Source of the DNA: Acidobacteriota bacterium | GTDB lineage: Bacteria > Acidobacteriota > Terriglobia > Terriglobales > Acidobacteriaceae | NCBI GenBank assembly: GCA_021799405.1 | Contig: JAJZAL010000004.1 | Location: 1-48,661, forward strand | Direction: 5' to 3' | DNA length: 48,661 nucleotides | Part shown: positions 8,721 through 15,959 of the stretch, piece by piece | Layout: each line of letters starts with the position of its first letter | Numbering within the stretch: the stretch's first letter is position 1 | Position numbers and translations under genes: made by a program | The notes under the pieces: generated by a model | Database searches by the model: none | Seen by the model: the letters and a program-made list of their open reading frames with translations, nothing else | What the model was told of the DNA's origin: nothing

Positions 8721-10817
8721 ATGAGGATGAGACGTCTCACAGCGGGGATGGTAGCGGCATTTCTAGTTGGCGTTGGCATGGCGGGAGTGGCCATGGCGCA
8801 GCAGCCTCTCACGGCAAAGACTCCGGCGACGCCGCTGGTGGTGCATGATCCGTATTTCAGCGTGTGGTCGTTCAACAACAGGCTGACGGGCGGGCCGACC
8901 CATCACTGGACGGGGGTGAATCAGCGGTTGATGGGCGTGGTGCGTGTGGACGGCAAAAGCTGGAGTTTCATGGGCAATGGAACGGGATTGCCGACGTTGA
9001 AGCAGGTGTCGCGGGCGATCTGGCCGACGCATGTGATTTATCAGTTTGAAGGCGCGGGGATCGAGCTGACGGCAACCTTCTTTACGCCCGACCTGCCGCA
9101 GGATTTGACGGTGCTGTCTCGCCCATTGAGCTACCTGAGCTGGAGCGTGCGCTCCACGGATGGGCGGCCGCATCAGGTGGATATCTACTTTGCGGCCAGT
9201 GCGCAGCTCGCGGTGAATGACGTTTATGAGCACATAGTGTGGGGGACAAGCCGCGTTGGCGACATGGCTGTGATGCACATGGGCACAACCATGCAGCAGG
9301 AACTGGCCAAGTCCGGCGACAATTTACGGATCGACTGGGGCTGGGCGGATGTTGCGGTACCGAAGCAGGACGGCGCATCCGTAGCAACGGTTGGGGTGGA
9401 CGCGTTTCGCCGGGCTGTTCTGACGGGAGGGTTCCCGGCGAGCGACGACCTGGCGATGCCGCGGATGGTGCGCATCGACATGCCGGTGATGATGGTGCGA
9501 TTCGACCTGGGAGAGGTATCGGCTACGCCGGCAACCCGGCGCCTGATGCTGGCCTACGACGACCGCAGGGCGATTGAGTTTTTCCACGCACGCCTGGCGG
9601 ACTACTGGGATCAGCATGGCATGACGTTTGCGAAGATGCTGGAACAGGCGGAGCAGCAGGAGCCGGAGCTGAATGCGCGCGCGACAGCCTTTGACAAGGC
9701 AGTAGTGAGCGAACTGGTGAAGGTTGGCGGAGAGGACTATGCAAAGCTGGCGATCCTGGCATATCAGCAGACGCTGGGCGCGACCAAACTGGTGCGGGAT
9801 GTGAATGGCAACCCGCTGTTGTTTTCAAAGGAAAACTTCAGCAACGGGTGCATGGATACGGTGGACGTGACGTATCCTTCGGCGCCGCTGTTTCTGTTTT
9901 TCAATCCGAAGCTGCTGGAGGCGATGCTGCGGCCGGTGATGGAGTATGCCGAGATGCCGCGGTGGCCGTGGAAGTTTGCGCCGCACGATATCGGGACTTA
10001 TCCGCTGGCCAACGGGCAGGTGTATGGCGGCGCGGAGAAGAGCCAAGTGGATCAAATGCCGGTCGAAGAGAGCGGCAACATGCTGATTCTGTTTGACGCG
10101 ATTGCCAAGGCAGAAGGAAACGCAGAGTTTGCGAAACAGTACTGGCCGCTGCTGACGCAATGGGCCGAATATCTGCGCGCCTTTGGGATGGATCCGAAAA
10201 ATCAGCTGAGCACGGATGACTTTGCGGGGCATCTGGCGCATAACGCGAATTTGTCGATCAAGGCGATCATTGCGATCGGGAGCTATGCCCAGTTGGCTCA
10301 CATGCTGGGCAAGGAGTCTGTAGCAGAGAGCTATGGGAGCGCCGCGAGGCGGATGGCAGGCAAGTGGATGACGATGGCCGCGGACGGCGATCATACGCGG
10401 CTGGCGTTTGACATGCCCCATACCTGGAGCCAGAAGTACAACCTGGTGTGGGACCGGATCCTGGGGTTGAATCTGTTTCCTCCCTCGCTGGCGCGGGAAG
10501 AAGTCAGCTTCTACCTGAAGCACCAGAATGCCTTCGGACTTCCGCTGGATGACCGGCATACCTATACGAAGTTTGACTGGACGAGCTGGAGCGCGACGCT
10601 GGCGACGAACCAGAAGGATTTTGAGGCGCTGATCGATCCGCTCTACAAATACATCACCGAAACGCCGTCTCATGTGCCGCTGAGCGACTGGTACGACACG
10701 GTGACAGGCAAGCAGGTTGGATTCCAGGCCAGGTCGGTTGTGGGAGGGGTCTATATCAAGATGCTGACCGATCCGACGGTATGGCGGGAGTGGGCCACAG
10801 GACAGGAGCCGAAATAG
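8721..10817 (+). CDS. secreted glutaminase-A-like protein (DUF4965/DUF1793 family)
   Basis: A 698-residue exported protein. The signal peptide ends near AGVAMAQQ. The N-terminal part (about 30-310) matches the DUF4964/DUF5127 beta-rich region (VVHDPYFSVWSFNNRLT). The C-terminal part (about 320-690) is the DUF4965/DUF1793 six-hairpin region, with the family hallmarks FSKENFSNGCMDTVDVTYPS, HDIGTYPLANGQVYGG and PVEESGNMLILFDAIAK. The family is named after fungal glutaminase A. Bacterial members are often found with carbohydrate genes and their substrate is not established, so glutaminase activity should not be assumed. Probable control is by the divergent LacI regulator. The start is supported by a GGAGC sequence 8-12 bases upstream. 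Confidence 0.8.
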   Translation: MRMRRLTAGMVAAFLVGVGMAGVAMAQQPLTAKTPATPLVVHDPYFSVWSFNNRLTGGPTHHWTGVNQRLMGVVRVDGKSWSFMGNGTGLPTLKQVSRAIWPTHVIYQFEGAGIELTATFFTPDLPQDLTVLSRPLSYLSWSVRSTDGRPHQVDIYFAASAQLAVNDVYEHIVWGTSRVGDMAVMHMGTTMQQELAKSGDNLRIDWGWADVAVPKQDGASVATVGVDAFRRAVLTGGFPASDDLAMPRMVRIDMPVMMVRFDLGEVSATPATRRLMLAYDDRRAIEFFHARLADYWDQHGMTFAKMLEQAEQQEPELNARATAFDKAVVSELVKVGGEDYAKLAILAYQQTLGATKLVRDVNGNPLLFSKENFSNGCMDTVDVTYPSAPLFLFFNPKLLEAMLRPVMEYAEMPRWPWKFAPHDIGTYPLANGQVYGGAEKSQVDQMPVEESGNMLILFDAIAKAEGNAEFAKQYWPLLTQWAEYLRAFGMDPKNQLSTDDFAGHLAHNANLSIKAIIAIGSYAQLAHMLGKESVAESYGSAARRMAGKWMTMAADGDHTRLAFDMPHTWSQKYNLVWDRILGLNLFPPSLAREEVSFYLKHQNAFGLPLDDRHTYTKFDWTSWSATLATNQKDFEALIDPLYKYITETPSHVPLSDWYDTVTGKQVGFQARSVVGGVYIKMLTDPTVWREWATGQEPK

Positions 10818-10991
10818 GGCGGTCCGGAAACAGGGGAAGCTGTGTTTCCAGGGGTTCCGCTCATCGGCGTGTGCGGCCGGTGAGAGCCATCACATACCGG
10901 AATTGTCCGTTTCATGCGAAAGTGGATAGAAGCCCTGCCCGGCAGGACGAGGGCTTTCTGGGCGGCGAATGCGCCGTGACGGTGTAAGCGC

Positions 10992-11339
10992 ATGCATGAA
11001 GCGGGGATAGCCAACACGATTCTAGAGGCCGGCCGTGCGGAAGCCGCGCGGCTGGCAGGAGCACGGCTGACTCGCATTGGCGTGCGCGTCGGGGTTTTGT
11101 CCGGCGTGGATTTGCAGGCGCTGGAATTTGCGCTGCTGGCCGTGCGCGTGGGCACCGATCTGGAGCATGTGGAGATTGACCTGCAGAGTTGTCCGCGGCG
11201 GAATCGCTGTGTGAGCTGTGGGTACGAGTTCGAGGCAGCAGATTCGGATGAGCCGTGCCCGGGGTGTGCCGGCGAGAAGATGGAACTGATTGGCGGCAAC
11301 GAACTGGAACTTTCGTTTGTAGAAGTGGACGAAGGCTGA
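10992..11339 (+). CDS. hypA: nickel metallochaperone HypA
   Basis: A 115-residue protein of exact HypA size. It starts Met-His-Glu, with His2 the known nickel ligand. It has the zinc site as two CxxC pairs (Cys73/Cys76 and Cys89/Cys92). HypA delivers nickel to [NiFe]-hydrogenase precursors, and to urease in some bacteria, working with HypB. No other hyp, hydrogenase or urease gene is in the window, so it is an orphan here. Its partners must lie elsewhere on the chromosome. The ATG is chosen because it gives the essential MHE N-terminus; the Shine-Dalgarno sequence is weak. Confidence 0.88.
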   Translation: MHEAGIANTILEAGRAEAARLAGARLTRIGVRVGVLSGVDLQALEFALLAVRVGTDLEHVEIDLQSCPRRNRCVSCGYEFEAADSDEPCPGCAGEKMELIGGNELELSFVEVDEG

Positions 11340-11665
11340 GCGGGACTGGCCGTCCAGGCAATGGCGGGTTCGCCACAAAAAAGAACCTTTTCACCGCAAA
11401 GCCCGCAAATAACGCAAAGAAAAGCCACAGAGACGCCGGCCGAAGAGGTGGACTGCTCGGAACCAAAGCAACTGGGCATTTCGAGATGTAGGATGGGTGG
11501 TCTGGGGGGCGGTATGTGGCTGCTTCGACTTCGTTCTCTTGCCTGACGGCGCCGCGACGCTGTTGCTGGGTGGCTGGACGAATACTGAGCTGCCGGAGGC
11601 GTGCCGCTCGAAAAGCTGACAGTGAAGGGCGTGCGTCCTTCGGACGCTATGGCCCGCGCCCATGG
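11340..11665. other. 326-bp intergenic stretch with an A-rich repeat-like tract
   Basis: There is no convincing gene between hypA and the convergent MarR gene. At about 11,378-11,445 there is a tract made of repeated CGCAAAG-like units (CACCGCAAAG, ACGCAAAG, then CCACAGAGACGC). Tracts of this style occur as dispersed intergenic elements in many soil bacteria. Whether this one is repeated elsewhere in the genome cannot be told from the window. Confidence 0.35.
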
Positions 11666-12169
11666 TTAATTCTTTGTGACTGGTTCTGTCTGGCTGGCAG
11701 CGGAGAGGCCGTATTTTTTGAGGAGGCGGGTGAGCTGACGGCGCTCAGAGGGGGAGAGCGCGGTGGCAGCCTGTTCCATGTCTTCGCGGTGCTGCGAGAA
11801 GGCGCAAGAGATGAGTTTTTTGCCTTCGGGGGTGAGCTGGACGAGGCGGACGCGCTGATCGGTGGGCAGGTGGGTGCGGCGGACGAGGCCTTTGGCTTCG
11901 AGGCGGTCGATGGTGGTGGTGATGGAGCCGCTGGTGAGCAGGATCTTTTTGCCGATGGTGTTGACGGGCTGCGGTCCTTTGTGGAGGAGCAGTTCGAGGG
12001 CGGCGAAGTCGGAGAGGCCGATACCAAGACCGGCGATGCTCTGGAAGGCGAGATGCTCGACGGCGCGGTAGGCCTTCCAGAGGATGAGCCAGAGGTGGAG
12101 TCCGCTGAGGTCTTCGGTCGCCTGGGCGCTGGAACCGGGGGAATCTGGGGTGGGGAGATTTTTCTGCAT
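11666..12169 (-). CDS. MarR-family transcriptional regulator
   Basis: A 167-residue winged-helix protein. Residues about 50-125 hold the MarR DNA-binding core (LELLLHKGPQPVNTIGKKI, SGSITTTIDRLEAKGLVRR) and the wing (THLPTDQRVRLVQLTPEGKK). It is divergent from the YceI-pirin gene pair. A perfect 18-bp palindrome sits 44-61 bases upstream of its start, in the shared promoter region. MarR proteins usually repress both themselves and the divergent gene and are released by small phenolics or oxidants. The downstream genes (YceI, pirin) fit a stress or quinone-related signal, which is an inference. Confidence 0.9.
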   Translation of the reverse strand: MQKNLPTPDSPGSSAQATEDLSGLHLWLILWKAYRAVEHLAFQSIAGLGIGLSDFAALELLLHKGPQPVNTIGKKILLTSGSITTTIDRLEAKGLVRRTHLPTDQRVRLVQLTPEGKKLISCAFSQHREDMEQAATALSPSERRQLTRLLKKYGLSAASQTEPVTKN

Positions 12170-12212
12170 CCGTTTGGGCTCTTTCCGGAATCCTTTTTAC
12201 AGGACCCGCATC

Positions 12213-12230
12213 TATCTTGATATCAAGATA
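12213..12230. promoter_or_regulatory. MarR operator, perfect 18-bp palindrome
   Basis: TATCTTGATATCAAGATA is identical to its reverse complement. It lies between the divergent MarR and YceI genes, 44 bases from each start codon. The ATCTTGATATCAAGAT core is of the kind bound by many MarR-family repressors. One site could control both directions. Confidence 0.8.
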
Positions 12231-12274
12231 CTTTCTGGCGCGGTCCAGATGCAAGAAAAAGGACAGGAGGCTTT

Positions 12275-12802
12275 ATGGCAACGTACAAGATTGATCCGGC
12301 GCACTCGGGCGCGGAGTTTGTGGTTCGGCACATGATGATCAGCAATGTTCGTGGGGGTTTCACGAAGGTGGAGGGGACGATTGAGTATGATCCTGCGAAT
12401 CCGGCTGCGACGAAAATCGACGCGGTGATCGATGCGAGCACGATTGACACGCGCGACGGCCAGCGGGACGCGCACCTGAAGAGTGCGGATTTTCTGCACG
12501 TGGAGCAGCACCCGGTGATTACGTTTAAGAGCAAGAAGGTGGACGTGGCCGCGGACGGCGAACTGAAGGTGACGGGCGATTTGACGATACACGGCGCGAC
12601 CAAGGAAGTGGTGCTGGACGTGGATGGGCCGACGGCGGAGACGAAGGATCCGTTTGGCAATGTGCGCGCAGGAGCTTCTGCCAAGACGAAGATCAAGCGG
12701 AGCGAGTTTGGCCTGACGTGGAACGCGGCGCTGGAGACGGGCGGCTTCCTGGTAGGCGATGATTTGAAGATCGAGCTGGATATTTCGGCGATTCGTGCCT
12801 GA
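12275..12802 (+). CDS. YceI-like family protein
   Basis: A 175-residue protein covering one YceI domain (lipocalin-like barrel that binds isoprenoid lipids such as polyprenols). Typical motifs are YKIDPAHSGAEFVVRHMMIS, the VDGTIDASTIDT-like stretch VIDASTIDTRDGQRDAHL, and FKSKKVDVAADGELKVTGDL. There is no signal peptide, so this is the cytoplasmic subtype. A good GGAGG sequence precedes the ATG. It is divergent from the MarR gene and is followed after 74 bases by the pirin gene. The two are probably an operon under MarR control. Confidence 0.9.
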   Translation: MATYKIDPAHSGAEFVVRHMMISNVRGGFTKVEGTIEYDPANPAATKIDAVIDASTIDTRDGQRDAHLKSADFLHVEQHPVITFKSKKVDVAADGELKVTGDLTIHGATKEVVLDVDGPTAETKDPFGNVRAGASAKTKIKRSEFGLTWNAALETGGFLVGDDLKIELDISAIRA

Positions 12803-12876
12803 GTGGCCGGTGAGAAGCGTTCAGGCCCGGCCGTACGGGCCTGAACCGCGGCGAGGGCCGCAAGCGAGGAGGAGCA

Positions 12877-13782
12877 ATGTCATTGCGTGGGACAAGAGAA
12901 ATTCTGGAAGCGAAACCGACGATTGAGGGCGCGGGCGTGCATCTGCGGCGGGCCTTCGGGTTTGGAAAGACGAAAGAATTCGATCCGTTTCTGCTTTTTG
13001 ACGATTTTCGCGGGGACAAGCCGGAGGACTATATTGCGGGGTTTCCGTGGCATCCGCATCGCGGAATTGAAACGATCACCTACGTGCTTGCGGGGGAAGT
13101 GGCGCACGGCGACAGCCTTGGAAACAAGGGCCGTATGGGAGCCGGCGACCTGCAGTGGATGACGGCGGGCAGCGGGATTCTGCACCAGGAAATGCCGAAG
13201 GGCGACGCGCAGGGCAGGATGCATGGGTTTCAGCTGTGGGCGAATCTGCCCCGGTCGCTGAAGATGACCGAACCGCGGTACCAGGACATTCCTTCGGAAG
13301 CGATTCCGGAGGTGACCGAGGACGACGGCACGCATGTGCGGATTATCAGCGGGGAGTTCTGGGGCAAGCGCGGGCCGGTGGAAGGCGTGGCGGCGGATCC
13401 GCAGTACGTGGATGTGTCAGTTCCGCCGAACAAGAAACGCCGGCTGAAGATGGAGGTAACACGGAATGCGTTTGCATATGTGTTTGCAGGCGCAGGGACG
13501 TTTCGGGATGCCTCCGATCCACAGGCAGTGCTGACGGAGAAGGCGCATGATCCGAATGCGCCAGCGGTGTACGACGCGAAGAATCACAACCTGGTACTGT
13601 TTGACCGCGGGGACGAGATCGTGGTGCAGGCGGGCCCAGAGGGGATTCGGTTCCTGCTGGTCTCTGGCAAGCCGCTGGAGGAGCCGGTGGCGTGGTACGG
13701 GCCGATCGTGATGAATACCCCGGAAGAACTGAGGACAGCGATGAGCGAACTACAGACGGGGAAGTTCATCAAGCACAAGTAA
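12877..13782 (+). CDS. pirin family protein
   Basis: A 301-residue bicupin. The N-terminal cupin has the iron ligands of pirins: His59 and His61 in FPWHPHRGIETI, and His103 and Glu105 in SGILHQEMP. The C-terminal pirin domain follows (about 175-285, GEPLEEPVAWYGPIVMN-like end). Bacterial pirins can act as quercetin dioxygenases or as redox-sensing regulators, and the sequence does not settle which. A strong GAGGAG lies upstream of the ATG. It is probably co-transcribed with the YceI gene and ends at a clear terminator. Confidence 0.92.
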   Translation: MSLRGTREILEAKPTIEGAGVHLRRAFGFGKTKEFDPFLLFDDFRGDKPEDYIAGFPWHPHRGIETITYVLAGEVAHGDSLGNKGRMGAGDLQWMTAGSGILHQEMPKGDAQGRMHGFQLWANLPRSLKMTEPRYQDIPSEAIPEVTEDDGTHVRIISGEFWGKRGPVEGVAADPQYVDVSVPPNKKRRLKMEVTRNAFAYVFAGAGTFRDASDPQAVLTEKAHDPNAPAVYDAKNHNLVLFDRGDEIVVQAGPEGIRFLLVSGKPLEEPVAWYGPIVMNTPEELRTAMSELQTGKFIKHK

Positions 13783-13807
13783 GACAAAGACAATTCAAAA
13801 AAAAAGG

Positions 13808-13853
13808 ACGCCACGCCGAGGAGCAGGGGATGCTTGCCGGCGTGGCGTTTTTA
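13808..13853 (+). terminator. Rho-independent terminator after the pirin gene
   Basis: A perfect 10-bp GC-rich stem (13809-13818 with 13838-13847) is followed by a run of T residues and preceded by an A run, so it could work in both directions. Confidence 0.85.
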
Positions 13854-13855
13854 TA

Positions 13856-13965
13856 GCATTTTCACTGATGCTATGAGCGGTTTTGGATCAATCCGTCGTG
13901 GCCGTTCCTGGATGGAACGTCCACGCCAACTTCCTTGTCCTCCCCTACACCTTCAGTGAAAATGC
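13856..13965. repeat. 110-bp nested inverted-repeat element
   Basis: The outer arms are perfect 13-bp inverted repeats (13856-13868 and 13953-13965). Inside is a second inverted repeat of 12 bp with one mismatch (13897-13908 with 13914-13925). The element sits between the convergent pirin and GH127 genes and has no coding potential. It could be a small palindromic mobile element or a structured RNA. It directly adjoins the pirin terminator. Confidence 0.5.
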
Positions 13966-13975
13966 CCTATTGGGG

Positions 13976-13994
13976 AAAAGCGTGTGATCACACG
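13976..13994 (-). terminator. possible terminator of the GH127 gene
   Basis: The palindrome CGTGTGATCACACG (13981-13994) overlaps the GH127 stop codon. Read on the minus strand, it is followed by C and four T residues. The stem is short (5 bp with a 4-base loop), so this is a weak candidate. Confidence 0.35.
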
Positions 13995-15922
13995 GTTGTC
14001 TTGTTGACTTTGAAATAGGCGGTGTAGCGCTCGCGCATGACCTGGTAGAGGGGTTTGAGCTGCATTTTGGTGGGTTGGTTGACGGTTTCGAAGTGCAGGT
14101 CGTGCGGGGAGATGCGTCGAACGGCGTCGCTGCCCTCGCCGGAAGCTGTGGTGAGTTCAGGCATGGGGTAGTTGACGTGTGCAGGGAACGGGCCGTTGGG
14201 GCCGTAGATGAGCTTGTCGTCGAGGCCTTCGTCGCCCATGGAGGCGGCGAGCACCATGGGGCCGTACATGACGGCCTGAACCTCGGGCGCGTCGAGCAGC
14301 GGAGCGGAGTGCAGCGACATGGGAAGGCTGACCTCGACCTTGTCGCCGCTTTGCCAAGTGCGGTTGAGGGTGGCGTAGGTCATGGGGTTGGCGTTGACAT
14401 GCTGGAGTTTGCCGTTGACGCGAATGGCGACTCCGCTGGTGGCCCAGTAAGGGATGCGGATTTTGAGGCCGAAGCGAGTGGGCTTGGCAGCCTGGACGGT
14501 GAGGGTGGTGCCTTCTTCGACGGGGAAGTTGGTGGCCTGCAGGAGGGTGATGTTTTTGCGAGGCCAGTGGACCTGCGATCCGGCGAAGAGATTGACGTAG
14601 ATATTTTGGGCGTCGTGGAAGTAGATGGAGTCGTTGACCTTGGAGTATTCTTCGACGCCGGTGCCGGTGCAGCACCAGAAGGAGTCAAAGGGAGTGCCGA
14701 AGGTTTTGTAGTAGCCGGGCTTGAGGGAGACGTAGTACATGAGCATGCCGGTGGGGTCCTGCGTGCCGATGCGGACATTGAACATGAGGCGCTCGTAGTA
14801 GTCGAAGATGCGGGGATCGCCGCTCCAGCCATAGAGGTGACGGGAGAGCTTCATCATGTTGTAGCTGCAGCAGCACTCTTCTGCAGCGGGGCCGAGATGC
14901 TGGGCGAGGGTGCCGACCTTGTGCCAGTATTCGCCGTCGCTGGTGCCGCCGGTGGCGTAGGTGTGATCGGTGGTAACGGCATGCCAGAAGAAGTCGGCGA
15001 TGGTTTTGTAGCGCTTGTCGTCTGCGACCTCGTAGCCGCGGGCGGCACCGATGACCTTGGGGATGTTGGTATTGGCGTGGTTGCCGGCTAGCTTGTCTTC
15101 GCGTTTGGCGAGGAAGTCGAAGATGAGCTTGTGCTCGAAGCGAAAGCCGAGGTCACGGTACTTCTTTTTGCCGGTGACGGCGTAGAGGTTGAAGGAGACC
15201 TCATTCATGCCGCCCTGCTCGACGAGGAGCATGCGCTGCCATTGATCTTCAGGGATGGGCTTGGTGTAGTTGATGGCCCAGTCGGCCATACGCTCGCAGG
15301 TGTGGAGGGCCTGCTTGTTGCCGGCGTGGACGTACATATCGAGATGGCCTGCCATGATTTTGTGGTAGGTGTAGAAGGGCGCCCAGACCCGTTGGAAATG
15401 GCGGAGGCGATCAAAGAAGGAAACGGGGAACGCACTTAAGTAGCCGTCAGGCTGCTGGCACTCGGCGAGCATGGCGACCAGTTCGTCGGCCTTGGCCTTG
15501 AGTTTTTCATCGCCGGTGGAGGCATACATGAGCGCGGAGGCGGAGAGATAGTGGCCACCGGCAAAGTGGCCGCGCAGTTCGACTTTCGGAGCTTCCCATC
15601 CGCCGAGAGGTTCGGCGGTGGATGGCAGGCCGGCGGTGATGCGGAACATGTGGGCGAGGCGGTCATTGGGCAGCAGGTGGAGATACTGGCGGTTGATCTC
15701 CATGGCATTCTTGAGGACGCCGTCCTGCATGCGGACCTGGGGCATGGGGAAGTCAAGATAGCGCCAGAGGACTTTTTCGTAGCCGGTGCCGTTGGCGCTG
15801 ACAGGGATGTCCATGACGGCGTCCTGAAATGCCTGGAGCTCGTGCGGGAACAGGAATAGGCCGCCGAGCGCTGCAGCGGAGCCGAGGAAGCTTCTGCGGG
15901 AGAGATCGTGTTTGCAACTCAT
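13988..15922 (-). CDS. GH127-type beta-L-arabinofuranosidase (DUF1680), Tat-exported
   Basis: A 644-residue protein. The N-terminus carries a twin-arginine signal (SRRSFLG then a hydrophobic stretch), so it is exported folded. The mature protein is the DUF1680 (alpha/alpha)6 barrel plus beta domains. The Cys-Glu zinc site of GH127 enzymes is visible: an EECCC motif at 348-352 and Trp416-Cys417-Cys418, matching the Glu-X-Cys and Cys-Cys ligands of HypBA1, in which the first cysteine of the pair is the nucleophile. Glu331 in GGTSDGEYW is a candidate acid/base. Members cleave beta-L-arabinofuranosyl residues, notably from hydroxyproline-linked arabinan of extensins or from pectic side chains. 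The start at 15922 has AGGAGG 8 bases upstream. It is the second gene of an operon with the DUF5695 gene, 37 bases away. Confidence 0.88.
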   Translation of the reverse strand: MSCKHDLSRRSFLGSAAALGGLFLFPHELQAFQDAVMDIPVSANGTGYEKVLWRYLDFPMPQVRMQDGVLKNAMEINRQYLHLLPNDRLAHMFRITAGLPSTAEPLGGWEAPKVELRGHFAGGHYLSASALMYASTGDEKLKAKADELVAMLAECQQPDGYLSAFPVSFFDRLRHFQRVWAPFYTYHKIMAGHLDMYVHAGNKQALHTCERMADWAINYTKPIPEDQWQRMLLVEQGGMNEVSFNLYAVTGKKKYRDLGFRFEHKLIFDFLAKREDKLAGNHANTNIPKVIGAARGYEVADDKRYKTIADFFWHAVTTDHTYATGGTSDGEYWHKVGTLAQHLGPAAEECCCSYNMMKLSRHLYGWSGDPRIFDYYERLMFNVRIGTQDPTGMLMYYVSLKPGYYKTFGTPFDSFWCCTGTGVEEYSKVNDSIYFHDAQNIYVNLFAGSQVHWPRKNITLLQATNFPVEEGTTLTVQAAKPTRFGLKIRIPYWATSGVAIRVNGKLQHVNANPMTYATLNRTWQSGDKVEVSLPMSLHSAPLLDAPEVQAVMYGPMVLAASMGDEGLDDKLIYGPNGPFPAHVNYPMPELTTASGEGSDAVRRISPHDLHFETVNQPTKMQLKPLYQVMRERYTAYFKVNKTTV

Positions 15923-15959
15923 AGTATTGGACCTCCTGACGTTAGGTCTGGTTGTTGTT

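Noticed and set aside
13981..13994. CGTGTGATCACACG as a CRP-like operator
   Set aside because: It overlaps the stop codon of the GH127 gene and is not upstream of any gene on either strand at a useful distance; a weak terminator is more plausible.
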